Shown one piece after another: positions 31,168 through 43,662 of a stretch of 64,000 nucleotides of DNA (position 1 is its first letter; each line of letters begins with the position of its first letter). A program made the position numbers and the translations under genes. The notes beneath the pieces were generated by a model, which saw only the letters and a program-made list of their open reading frames with translations, did not search any database and was not told the DNA's origin. The stretch is from Plotosus lineatus (Eukaryota > Chordata > Actinopteri > Siluriformes > Plotosidae). The stretch spans positions 30,969,001-31,033,000 of the forward strand of contig CM045733.1 of NCBI GenBank assembly GCA_024760905.1. The letters are read 5' to 3'.

Positions 31168-31602
31168 AAAATAATATTATATTAATTACCGAAGTGTCAG
31201 CAAACACCCAGTTTTATGTAACTTATTCACCACTAGGGTGTAGTATGGAATCATAAATAAATTCAACCATTGTAAATAGTAAAAATGACCAGTATTGTAA
31301 AATTGTGCATGCATGAGCAAAAGTGCTGAATATTACTTGAGGTAAACGTAATTAATATTTGACTTCCCTTCTTGATTTTTGGCTATTTTGGTTTTTTTTG
31401 GAGTCTGACACAGTACCCCATGCAAAAGTCATGTAGAATTTGTGAAAAGTTCTTTTTCCAAATTAATGTCCAAATGACCCTTGCTTCTTTAAAAAATAGA
31501 CAAATTTTATGTGACTCTGTCTTTGTTAATATCAGAAAACCTGGGAGAGCAAAAAAATGTGAAAATTATAAATATATAAATAATGTTGCTCAGTGTTCCT
31601 AT

Positions 31603-33218
31603 AATGCAGCCGTGAGGGGGGGGGCACAAACCAGTGTCTCTCCCTCACGCCGGTCCCAAGCCCGGATAAATGCAGAGGGTTGCGTCAGGAAGGGCATCCG
31701 GCGTAAAACAAATGCCAAATAAACTATGCGAATCACAAGAACGAATCACATACAGGATCGGTCGAGGCCCGGGTTAACAACGACCGCCATCAGTGCCGTC
31801 AACCAACAGGGTGCTGATGGAAATTGGACTACTGTTGGTCGAAGACGTCGAAGAAGGAGAGGCGGGAGGCGTGTCCGTTGCCAGAGAGAGAAGAGGAAAG
31901 GCATGAGTCTAGGACTGAAAGTAGGGACATTGAATGTTGGAACTATGACAGGAAAAGGTAGAGAGCTGGCTGACATGATGCAGAGGAGGAAGGTGGACAT
32001 ACTGTGTGTTCAGGAGACCAGGTGGAAAGGTCGCAAGGCGAGAAGCATAGGAGCAGGGTTTAAGCTGTTTTATCACGGTGTGGATGGGAAGAGAAATGGA
32101 GTCGGAGTCATCTTGAAGGAGGAGTTTGCCAGGAATGTTCTAGAAGTGAAAAGAGTGTCAGACAGAGTGATGAGTCTCAAGTTAGAAATTAAAGGTGTGA
32201 TGGTCAATGTTGTTAGTGCTTATGCCCCACAGACAGGATGTGAGCGAGAAGAGAAGGAGAGATTCTGGAGGGAGTTAGATGAAGTGATGCAGAGTACCCC
32301 CAGAGGTGAAAGAGTGGTCATTGGGGCAGACTTCAATGGACATGTTGGTGCAGGAAACAGAGGGGATGAGGAAATGATGGGTAGGTTTGGTATCCAGGAC
32401 AGGAACGCAGAAGGACAGATGTTGGTAGATTTTGCAAAAAGGATGGAAATGGCTGTGATGAATACTTTCTTCCAGAAGAGAGAGGAGCATAGGGTGACTT
32501 ATAAAAGTGGAGGTAGGAGCACACAAGTAGACTACATCTTGTGCAGGCGATGTAATTTAAAGGAAGTCAGTGACTGCAAAGTAGTAGTTGGTGAGAGTGT
32601 TACAGGGGAAGTTACAGGAGAAGGTGGAGGATTTTAAGTACTTAGGCTCAACAATCCAAGGCAATGGAGAGTGTGGAAAAGAGGTGAAGAAGCATGTGCA
32701 GGCAAGTTGGAATAGTTGGAGAAGAGTGTCCGGTGTGATGTGTGATAGGAGGGTATCAGCAAGAATGAAAGGAAAAGTGTACAAGACGGTGTTGAGTCCA
32801 ACGATGTTGTATGTTTTAGAAACAGTGGCTCTGGGGAAAAGACAGGAGGCAGAGCTGGAGGTAGCAGAGATGAAAATGTTGAGGTTCTCTTTGGGAGTAA
32901 CGAGGATGTGAGATTAGGAATGAGCACATCAGAGGGACAGCACATGCTAGACGTTTTGGAGACAAAGTCAGAGAGGCTGGATTGAAATGGTTTGGACATG
33001 TCCAGAGGCGGGATAGTGAGTATATTGGTAATAGGATGCTGAGGCTGGAACTACCTCGCAGAAGGCCTAGAGGAAGACCAAAGAGACGATTCATGGATTT
33101 GGTGAAGGAGGACATGAAGGTCGTTGGTGTAAAAGAAGATGCAAAAGATAGGGTGATATGGAGGCAGATGATTCGCTGTGGCGACCCCTGAAGGGAAAAG
33201 CCGAAAGGAAAAGAAGAT
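31603..33218 (+). mobile_element. RTE-like LINE copy R4, RT domain deleted
   Basis: Complete 5' end (AATGCAGCCGTGAGG) and endonuclease: VGTLNVGTMTGKG, CVQETRWKGRKARS, SAYAPQTGC, VVIGADFNGHVGAGN, TQVDYILCRRC. At about 32612 the frame jumps from VVVGESV to VEDFKYLGSTIQGNGECG, removing about 1.5 kb with the whole reverse transcriptase. The C-terminal region and 3' end (GCCGAAAGGAAAAGAAG) are present with a few frameshifts. The intact first ORF (31726-32637) could still encode an endonuclease-only protein. Confidence 0.93.
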
Positions 33219-34320
33219 TGACTGCTTTCGTTTGTCTTTCCCACACCAAAGCTACTAAGGCAGACGAGCCATACATTATGATCTGAACCTACTCTCGCAT
33301 TGAAGTTGCTGAGGAGAAATAATGCCTCCTCCTTGGGAAGACATTTGATTTACCTCATCCAGCTGACTGTAGAATTCATCCTTGGTTTCACTGAAAGAAG
33401 TGAGAGAAGGGGCATAGACACACAATATATTTATTTACAGGCCCTGGTGATGTGTTAAGACGTAAGGAGAGAATTCGCTCTGACTTGGTGTCACCAATTT
33501 CCACTGTGCTCAGGAGAGTGTTTCTGATTTCGAAATCAACTCCATGCTGTCTAGCTTCCTCTCTTTCCTTTCCTTGACAGAAGAAGGTATAATCATTTTC
33601 TTTCAAAGTGCCAGAGTCAGCGAGACATGTTTCCTGTAGGGCTGCAATGTCAACCTGGAGGTTTAGAAGTCTTTTGTTGATGATGGCAGTTTCACGTGTG
33701 TCCTCTATATCTAGGGGGCCTGAGAGACCAGTCACCATGGTGTGACCATTCCAACTTTCTAGTTTAAGTGCAGGTTTCTTGCTTGTTCTTGTATTATTTG
33801 GTGCCGTAGTTACTGACCACTTGTCAGGTAGTATACCCAAATCCCACGGACCCAGTGAGACAATTGGCCAGTAGCGGGGCAACACCTTATTGGCTGGGGA
33901 CTTCCAAGTTTGAGATGGGCAATAATTGCCCAAATGGAGTTGAATAACCCCTCCCACCGTCGAGAACAGCCCCTGGCGCTCAGGTTTACGCCAATTAAGC
34001 TTGAGCTTATCATTGGTAACTGTTGCTCTCCATGTTTGTTCCACACTGCTAAATTGAGGCTGAAGTGTTCTCTCCAGGGCACTAGTCAGGGCAAAAAGAT
34101 ATGGAGAGACGGGGTTGCCTATGCATCAGACTCCTCCTCTTGGTCTTGCTGGTAACATCCAAAGGAAAGGTGAAGACCAGTAGATTTGGTACCAGGTTGA
34201 CTGCAGGAGCTGCTGAAAGAATGCCTATTTGGACATCTGACCGTCTTCGGGGCTCCGCTCCGGATTTTCTGTTGGATTTACTGTTTATTCCCCTAGCCTT
34301 CCACTATCCCTAGTGGCTCA
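33219..34320 (-). mobile_element. LINE-H endonuclease fragment
   Basis: The minus-strand frame 34044-33388 contains KPALKLESWNGHTMVTGLSG, VDIAALQETCLADSGTLKEN, DYTFFCQGKEREEARQHGVD and RILSLRLNTSPGPVN. This is the N-terminal endonuclease of another common fish non-LTR element. It continues out of frame to about 33230 (YSQLDEV). No RT remains. R4 abuts it at 33218. Confidence 0.82.
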
Positions 34321-34545
34321 CAAGGCAGTGGGGCAATTTGACCCACAGCGGGGGCTTGGTTGGTGGAAGTCAGGCCATGTCCACATGCTAGTGGGCCTGC
34401 ACCTCGCACCTCAGCTGGCCAAGCATCTCCGAGATCCCCTACAGCCTGGGGCTGCAAGGTACCCAGTTGATATGGGGTACCACAGAGGCACTGAATAGCT
34501 ATGGATGCTCAGCTTTTCTTGGGGGTGATACTATTTCTTTTTTAT
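34321..34545. other. probable 5' part of LINE-H, not confirmed
   Basis: GC-rich relative to its surroundings, with no recognisable protein. Position suggests 5' UTR of the minus-strand LINE-H. Confidence 0.35.
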
Positions 34546-34800
34546 TTTTCATTAATTCGTTTTCTGAACTGCTTAATCCTAATTAGGGTCGCGGGGAGGC
34601 TGGCGCCCATCTCATCCGACTCCGGGCGAGGGCGGGTACACCCAGGACAGTTTGCCAGGCCATCGCAGGGCTGACATTCATAAAGCCATTCACACTTCCA
34701 CTCACACCTAGGGGTGATTTAGAACAGCCAATTAACTTACTGTGCATATTTTTGAACTGTGTGAAGAAACCGGAGTACACGGAGGAAACTCCCGCAAGCT
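34546..34800 (-). mobile_element. fish-wide interspersed repeat (source of the type 2 tail)
   Basis: Plus strand reads CTTAATCCTAATTAGGGTCG, CCATTCACACTTCCACTCAC and CCGGAGTACACGGAGGAAAC, a repeat end known throughout teleosts. The first part matches the type 2 SINE tail. Confidence 0.75.
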
Positions 34801-35323
34801 CTTTTTTACTTAACAATAACAAATATTTTGCATTTTCAAGTTGGCATGTTATAAGCCACCAAAATAGGAAAATGGCACAGTACCTTGGTAAAGTATTCAT
34901 AACCTTGAACCTTTCCGCATTTTGTCACATTACCTCCACAAACACAAATGTATTTTATTGGGATTTTATTGGATAGGCCACAACAAAGTGCCACATGATT
35001 GTGAAGTGGAAAAAAAATAGGTTGTTATTTTTATTTATTTATTTTTAAATATGAATCTAAAAAAAATACAAACAATCCCAACTTTTGACCAAGCATTTTC
35101 AAATGAGAAAATCAATGTACTGTGGCCACTGAGTCATGTTTCCTTGTTGTCACCTCTGAACACATAAAGCATGTTTGTTGAAGAAACTATTTTAACCATA
35201 ACCATATTTCCCCATGTTTCTTTCCCTTTTTGGCTGAAATTGGTACAGTATTGAGTTTTAGTGATAAGTGCAAAACAGTTACACACACCTGTTCAGCTCA
35301 AGAACTGTAGGAACACTGAGCAA
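34801..35323. other. AT-rich intergenic, nothing recognised
   Basis: No coding or repeat match. Confidence 0.45.
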
Positions 35324-36692
35324 CTTCTTTTCCTTTCGGCTTTTCCCTTCAGGGGTCGCCACAGCGAATCATCTGCCTCCATCTCACCCTATCCTTTGCA
35401 TCTTCTTCTCTTACACCAACGACCTTCATGTCCTCACCACATCCATGAATCGTCTCTTTGGTCTTCCTCAAGGCCTTTTGCCTGGTAGTTCCAGCCTCAG
35501 CATCCTATTACCAATATACTCACTATCCCTCCTCTGTATATGTCTAAACCATCTCAATCTAGCCTCTCTGACTTTGTCTCCAAAATGTCTTACATGTGCT
35601 ATCCCTCTGATGTGCTCATTCCTAATCCTATCCATCCTCGTTACTCCCAAAGAGAACATCAACGTTTTCATCTCTGCTACCTCCAACTCTGCCTCCTGTC
35701 TTTTCCCCAGGGCCACTGTTTCTAAACCATACAACATCGTTGGCCTCAACACCGTCTTGTACACTTTTCCTTTCATTCTTGCCGATACCCTCCTATCACA
35801 CATCACACCGGACACTTTTCTCCAACCATTCCAACCTGCCTGCACACGCTTCTTGACCTCTTTTCCACACTCTCCATTGCTCTGGATTGTTGAGCCTAAG
35901 TACTTAAAATCCTCCACCTTCCTTATCTCTGCTCCCTGTAATCTCACCGTTCCTCTTTGGTCCTTGTCATTCATGCACATGTATTCTGTCTTACTGAGGC
36001 TAATCTTCATTCCACTCATTTCCAGGGCATACCTCCACCTCTCTAGATTTTCCTGCACTTGTTCTCTGCTCTCACTACAGATCACAATGTCATCTGCAAA
36101 CATCATAGTCCATGGGGAATCTTGTCTAACCTCATCTGTCAGCCTGTCCATCACCATAGCAAACAAGAAGGGGCTGAGAGCTGACCCTTGATGCAGTCCC
36201 GCCTCCACCTTGAACTCTTCTGTCACACCGACAGCACACCTCACCACTGTCTTACATCTCTCATACATGTCCTGCACCACTCTAACATACTTCTCTGCCA
36301 CTCCAGACTTCCTCATGCAATACCACAGTTCTTCTCTCGGCACCCTGTCATATGCTTTCTCCAGATCCACAAAGGCACAATGCAGCTCCCTCTGACCTTC
36401 TCTGTACTTCTCCATTAACATCCTCAAGGCAAACACTGCATCTGTGGTGCTCTTTCTTGGCATGAAACCAAACTGTTGTTCACAAATGCTGACTTCTGCT
36501 CTTAGTCTAGCTTCCACAATTCTTTCCCATAACTTCATCGTATGGCTCATCAACTTTATCCCTCTGTAGTTGCTGCAACTCTGCACGTCTCTCTTGTTCT
36601 TAAAAATGGGCATCAGCACACTTCTCCTCCATTCCTCTGGCATCCTCTCACTCTCTAAGACCTTGTTAAATGTTCTTGTCAGAAAATCTACT
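35324..36692 (-). mobile_element. RTE-like LINE copy R5a (left arm of a head-to-head pair)
   Basis: Minus-strand RT from FLTRTFNKVLESERMPEEW through [18 protein letters not shown] and the intact MMFADDIVICSES box to the C-terminal region and complete 3' end at 35324. 5'-truncated at about 36692, exactly where R5b begins. Confidence 0.92.

Positions 36693-37590
<898 letters not shown>

Positions 37591-37635
<45 letters not shown>
37591..37635. repeat. (TA)n microsatellite
   Basis: Continuation of the TA tract on the far side of the foldback element. Confidence 0.95.
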
Positions 37636-37641
<6 letters not shown>

Positions 37642-38298
37642 TGATACCTCAGCTCACGAACATAATTGGTTCCCAGAAAGTGTGTGTAAGGCGAAAAGTT
37701 CATCTTCCGAACATTTATTTCCCCATAAGAAGCCATTAAAATGAGAATAATCCGTTCCCAGGTCCCCATAAAACATAATTTTCTACTAAATAAGCCTTAA
37801 AACTACACAAAAATATACCTTATTTTTATGTATAATAAATGTGCTATTGTATTGTAATTAAAGAAGTAAACTGTACTGTATAATAAAGTCGTTTTATTTA
37901 CCTTTGTGATGGTAGTTGATGGCTTGATGGAATGGAGTGGGAGGAGGAGGGAGGGAGTTACTGTTTGGAAGGAGAGTCACCTTCCATAAGGACTGTAGGT
38001 AACTCAACCTGTGGTGGGGTCTTTTTCGGTCCCATAATAGCATAAGTACACTCAATATGGTCCAAAATGTCTATCAAACACAAACCACGTCCGCACTCAA
38101 AGAAAGGGGGTGACGAACTGGGACGCCGTGAGCGTGCGTCAGCTTCTCGTGGCCGCCACCGTGGCGCTGTTCGACCGCGTGGTTTGGTTCGTCCGCCGAA
38201 AACTAGTTCGTCAGCAGAGACTATATGCTCGCGAATTTAATGTTCTTGAGGCGAAAAGTTCGTGAGCTTAAGTGTTCGTCAGCGGAGGTTTTACTGTA
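37636..38298. mobile_element. MITE-like non-autonomous element with terminal inverted repeats
   Basis: The left end ACAGTGATACCTCAGCTCAC and the complement of the right end (ACAGTAAAACCTCCGCTGAC) pair imperfectly over about 24 bp, ending in GAAC. Flanked by TA repeats. No open frame of note. TA flanks suggest a Tc1/mariner-mobilised element, not proven. Confidence 0.65.
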
Positions 38299-38317
38299 TA
38301 TATATATATATATATAT

Positions 38318-40882
38318 TAACTCCGCTGTCGCCGGCCCGGGATTGAAAGGAGGAGAGTTGGCCGTGGGGTACAGATAAAGTGGCCGTAAAAATTTAGACA
38401 AATGAAATCGCTGGCTGTTAACCCTCAAATTATTCCATGCCGGCTCGGACATCGCCCGGTCAAACAAGGTCCACATCCCCAACTGGGAAACCAGGGTTTG
38501 ATTGAGAAATATGCTTTTGGAATGAACCAGAATCAGAACCAGATCCATCAACTCCGACACACCAAAATGACCCTCAAAATTGGTACTTGGAATGTACGCT
38601 TACTGGTCGAAGATGGCAAAATTGACCTCCTGAAGCATGAAATAAAACCTTGAGTGTGACATACTAGGACTTGCTGAAACGCACTGAATTGGCAAAGGTG
38701 ACCTCGAAAGTGGTGCCATCATTTGGTCTGGTGAAGAAAATGCTCATCGCAACGGGGTCGGTTTCCTTCTTGGTAAGCGTGCCAAAGATGCTCTTATTGG
38801 TCATAACCCCATCATCTCTCGCATTATCACTAGCAGATTCAAGGGCCAGCCAGCCAATATCTCGATCATCCAGGCTTATGCCCCAACATCTGAGAGCATG
38901 GAGGAGGAAATAGAACAATTCAAATCAAACCAAATTGAAGAGGTCCTGGGCAGTATGCCATGCAAAGTTATCCATGTTTTTATGGGTGACTGGAACGCCA
39001 AGGTAGGCAATGACAACACTAGATATGAAGAGATAATGGATCGCTATGGGTATGGAGCCCGTAACGATCGAGGTACTAGATTACTCGCATTTGCCACTAA
39101 ACACAACATGTACATCACAAACACTCGTTTCGAACAGAAAAGCTGCAGAAAATGGACATGGCAATCTCCTGGTGGCCAATACAAAAACATGATCAATCTT
39201 ATCTTAATTGATAAACGATGGAAAGCAATCTATAGTTGTTGGTCCTATCAAGGCGCTGACATCATATCAGATCACAGTCTAGTGATGAGTAAACTCAAAA
39301 CCCGCCTCAAGAGAAACTCGCACCACAAAATTAAAGTCAAACACGACATTGACAGACTCAAGGAGAACAGCTTCCTCAATTCCATCCAAACCGAGCTTAG
39401 GAAAAACATTGAGCAGATGAATTACGCGAATGACATCAATGAGCGCACAAACAACTTATACCAAGCCATAAATGATGCCACCGAAAAATCCATCCCACTA
39501 AAGAGATGTCCACAAAAACCCTGGATATCAGATCACACCTTGAGACTGGCAGACCGCAAATGAGAACTTAAAAGCAACATGAACCAATCCCAAGAGACAC
39601 ATGCTGAATACAGAAGACAATGCAACAAGGTTCAGACAGCTGCTAGAAAGGACAAAGGGGAATGGTTGACATCCAAATGCCAAAGTATCGAGAACAGTGC
39701 TCAAGAGAATCATTGCGCGAAACCTATAAGCTGATCAAAGATCTTAATTGCAAGTTCCAACCTCGCCAATTGACAATCAAACATGAATCGGGCAACATAC
39801 TTCAATCAAAAAAGGAAGTCCTTAACCGTTGGACAAGTTACTGCAAATCTCTCTACAAAGCTCAAGACACAAACCAAAATTCTACTGTCGATATGCTAGA
39901 TAAAATTGCACCAGTAGTTGAAGATCACTCTGATGACATAATGCTTGATGAAGAAAGACTAGCAATGAAACAGCTCAAACCCCATAAAAGTCCTGGGACT
40001 GACAAAATCACTGGAGAAATTCTCCAGGCCGGTGGTGATGCCCTTGTCAAAGAAATCCACAAACTTTGCAATAAAATTTGGTCTGCAGAGTACATCCCCA
40101 ATGAATGGACAAAAGCAACTATTGTCACGATTCCAAAGAAAGGAGATCTCACAATGTGTAATAACTACCGGATTCTTTCCCTGATAAATCACATGAAGAT
40201 CCTTCTCAGTATTATTCTTAAACGCTTGAAAAGCAGAACAGAGCCCTTTCTAGCTGAAGAACAAGCTGGATTCCGGTATGATAGAAGTATGGTGCAGCAG
40301 ATACTCATCCCCAGATTACTGGCGGAGAGAATCATTGAGAAAGGCAGAACAGCAATTAACTGTTTCATCGACTTTCAGAAGGAGTTCGACACTATTATTC
40401 ATGACGTTATTTGGGCAGCACTTAAATCTTACGGCGATGATCCCGAACTGATTAGAATGCTCAAAGCTATCTATGAAAGCTCTAAAGCAGCAGTGCGCCT
40501 TGATAACGAAATCAGCGAATGGTTCAATCAAGAACTTGGGTCCAGATAAGGTGACCCACTGTCGCCAACCATATTTACTATCTACTTAGAAAGAATAATG
40601 CAGGAGATCCAAGAAAGTGGGAGTGGCATCTCAATCCATGGTTATAAAATCAACAACCTGCGCTTCGCTGACAACATCGATCTTATTGAGGCCAAATAAA
40701 GTGTGGAACAGTTCAATGATAAGCACCAAGACAAAACTCCAAATACTGCACACATGCGTTTTTAGTGTCCTTCTTTATGCAGCAGAAACCTGGGTTATGA
40801 CCAAAACCACAATGAAGAAATTGCAAGCCTTTGAAATGGCATGCTACCGCAGAATACTCAACATCAGTTGGTTCCACAGAGT
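38318..40882 (+). mobile_element. LINE-D, 5' and RT part, interrupted by R6
   Basis: After a (TA)n tract the element begins with GC-rich sequence. It encodes an endonuclease (LKIGTWNVRLL, FMGDWNAKVGND, ISDHSLVMSKL) and a reverse transcriptase (HKSPGTDKITGEIL, PKKGDLTMCNNYR, CFIDFQKEFDTI, NLRFADNIDLIEA, VLLYAAETWVMTK). Several stops and frameshifts split it, and the catalytic box is FADN. It breaks at ISWFHRV where R6 is inserted and resumes at 42,587. Confidence 0.88.
40866..40882. repeat. LINE R6 target-site duplication, left copy
   Basis: AGTTGGTTCCACAGAGT, identical to 42587-42603. Confidence 0.96.
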
Positions 40883-42586
40883 AAATGATCTATACAGGTT
40901 AGCACAGCAGAGAAATAGAGATGGGAAAGACGTGCAGCAAGTTAGAGTGATAAAGGACAGAGAGGGAAATGTATTGACTGATGACAGAAGTGTGCTGGGA
41001 AGATGGAAAGAGTACTTTGAAGAGCTGATGAATGAGGAAAATGAGAGAGAAAAAAGAGTAGAAGGGGTGACCGTTGAGGAGCAGGAAGTAGCAAAGATTA
41101 GTAAGGGAGAAGTGAGGAGGGCATTGAAGAGGATGAAGAGTGGAAAGGCAGTTGGCCCTGATGACATACCAGTTGAGGTATGGAAGTGTCTAGGGAGGTA
41201 GCAGTAGATTTTCTGACAAGAATATTCAACAAGGTCTTAGAAAGTGAGCAGATGCCAGAGGAATGGAGGAGAAGTGTGCTTGTGCCCATTTTTAAGAACA
41301 AGGGCGATGTACAGAGTTGTGGCAACTACAGAGGGATAAAGTTGATGAGCCATACAATGAAGCTATGGGAAAGAATAGTGGAAGCAAGACTAAGGGCAGA
41401 GGTCAGCATTTGTGAACAACAGTTTGGTTTCATGCCAAGAAAGAGCACCACAGATGCAGTGTTTGCTTTGAGGATGTTAATAGAGAAGTACAGAGAAGGT
41501 CAGAAGGAGCTGCATTGTGCCTTTGTGGATCTGGAGAAAGCATATGACAGGGTGCCGAGAGAAGAACTGTGGTATTGTATGAGGAAGTCTGGAGTGACAG
41601 AGAAGTATGTTAGAGTGGTGCAGGACATGTATGAGAGATGTAAGACAGTGGTGAGGTGTGCTGTCGGTGTGACAGAAGAGTTCAAGGTGGAGGTGGGACT
41701 GCATCAAAGGTCAGCTCTCAGCCCCTTCTTGTTTGCTATGGTGATGGACAGGCTAACAGATGAGGTTAGACAAGAATCTCCATGGACTATGATGTTTGCA
41801 GATGACATTGTGATCTGTAGTGAGAGCAGAGACCAAGTGGAGGAAAATCTAGAGAGGTGGAGGTATGCCCTGGAAAGGAGGGGATTGAAGGTTAGTCTTA
41901 GTAAGACAGAATACATGTGTGTGAACGACAAGGACCCAAGAGGAACTTTGAGGTTACAGGGGCAGAGATAAAGAAGGTGGAGGATTTTAAGTACTTAGGC
42001 TCAACAATCCAGAGCAATGGAGAGTGTGGAAAAGAGGTGAAGAAGCGCGTGCAGGCAGGTTGGAATGGATGGAGAAAAGTGTCCGGATTGTGATGTGTGA
42101 TAGGAGAGTATCGGCAAGAATGAAGGGAAAAGTGTACAAGACGGTGATGAGGCCAGCAATGTTGTATGGTTTAGAGACAGTGGCCCTGGGGAAAAGACAG
42201 GAGTCAGAGTTGGAGGTAGCAGAGATGAAAATGTTGAGGTTCTCTTTGGGAGTAACGAGGATGGATAGGATCAGAAATGAGTACATCAGAGGGACAGCAC
42301 ATGTTAGATGTTTTGGAGACAAAGTCAGAGAGGCTAGATTGAGATGGTTTGGACATGTACAGAGGAGGGATAGTGAGTATATTGGTCGTAGGATGCTGAG
42401 GTTGGAACTACCAGGCAAAAGGCCCAGAGGAAGACCAAAGAGAAGATTTATGGATGCAGTGAAGGCGGACATGAAGGTCGTTGGAGTAAGAGTAGAAGAT
42501 GCAGAGGATAGGGAGAGATGGAGGCAGATCATTTGCTGTGGCGACCCCTGAAGGGAACAGCCGAAAGGAAAAGAAGAAGAAAGAAG
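40883..42586 (+). mobile_element. RTE-like LINE copy R6, 5'-truncated, inserted in LINE-D
   Basis: Starts in the pre-RT linker (NDLYRLAQQRNRDGKDVQQV), followed by RT with intact MMFADDIVICSES, the C-terminal region and the subfamily B 3' end (ATTTGCTGTGGCGACCCC, GAACAGCCGAAAGG). Small deletions at about 41200 and 41960 and a 2-nt change near 42087 break the frame. Confidence 0.95.
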
Positions 42587-42858
42587 AGTTGGTTCCACAG
42601 AGTCAGAAACAAAGATATCATCGGCCGATTGGACATCAAGACCAAAAATCACCCAAAACATCATGAAACGTGAACTTGTTTTTTTTGGCCACATCTGAAG
42701 GATGCACAACTCATGCAAACAGGTTATTTTTGGGATGCAACAACAGCATCCAAGTGCTTTACAACAGAGCGCAAGACCAATCCTGCTGGCATAGTGTTGT
42801 GAAGACAGCCTCCGACACCAACAGGCTCTGAGCCCTTGGAGATTAATGATGAATAATG

Positions 42859-42861
<3 letters not shown>
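42587..42861 (+). mobile_element. LINE-D, 3' part
   Basis: Continues LINE-D as VRNKDIIGRLDIKTK and ELVFFGHI, ending near GAGATTAATGATGAATAATG and running into (TA)n. Without R6, LINE-D is about 2.8 kb. Confidence 0.85.

Positions 42862-42930
<69 letters not shown>
42862..42930. repeat. (TA)n microsatellite at LINE-D tail
   Basis: About 34 TA units. Confidence 0.97.
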
Positions 42931-42933
<3 letters not shown>

Positions 42934-43021
42934 TGTTACTCTTGTGTTAAGACGTCATCTCTGTGATCTTTGTGTTTACACTGTTTTGCGGACTTTTGTA
43001 ACCCGAAGCAAATATAGTTGG

Positions 43022-43075
43022 TCAGGTGACTCCCGAGTAAAAGGGAAAAAGACAAAAGGAAGACAGACAGAAGCG
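43022..43075 (+). mobile_element. RTE-tailed SINE, 3' tail fragment
   Basis: Only the tail is present: GACTCCCGAGTAAAAGGG, AAAAGGAAGACAGACAG. Severely 5'-truncated. Confidence 0.75.
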
Positions 43076-43662
43076 TAAGCCTGCTGGCATGGGTGCAAGT
43101 CTCATACACAGAGATGAATTAACTATCTGCTCGGATCGGCACAATCTACCATGCATACTCAGTTAAACAAAGAGAGTTGTAAAATATGAAAAAACCTGAA
43201 TCCAGGAACTCTCTGCTCTGCTGGTGATTCACATCAGTGCAGGCTGAGTACTAAACGAGTTCAAAGAAGTCCTTGCTCTCTTGAAAGCTGGAAGTCTGCA
43301 AAATCCTTGCTTTGTTTCAAGCAAGTAAGCTTTCAGCAAGTGCACTACTTTCGGTATTGAGCGCCTCACATATTGCAAGCGTTGATTGGCTGTTTTAAGC
43401 GTCATGTAAAATAGTCGGCTCAGCTTCATGTAATATGATTCAACTCAGCTTCATGTCATGTGACCATCCGTCGACCATTGGAACTATTTACAAGCAAAAA
43501 GATCGCATCATAGAGAATGTTAAAGGTTATATTTGATAATTTATTTGATATGTGAGGAGTGAATTTAATTAAAATGTATCAATTTGAAATTACTTGAATT
43601 TCAAATAAATTAAATTCAAGCAATGTTAATATTATTTGATATATTTGATATTATTTTGCAAT
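43076..43662. other. AT-rich intergenic, nothing recognised
   Basis: No coding or repeat match. Confidence 0.45.

Noticed and set aside
35268..36191. Long plus-strand frame of 307 codons rich in Ser, Leu, Pro and Cys, with relatives at 25587-26237, 43623-44339, 48447-49058 and 51847-52560
   Set aside because: It is the antisense of the LINE RT and C-terminal region. It recurs because the sense codon usage happens to leave the reverse frame open. Its recurrence follows LINE copies exactly and it has no start or domain support.
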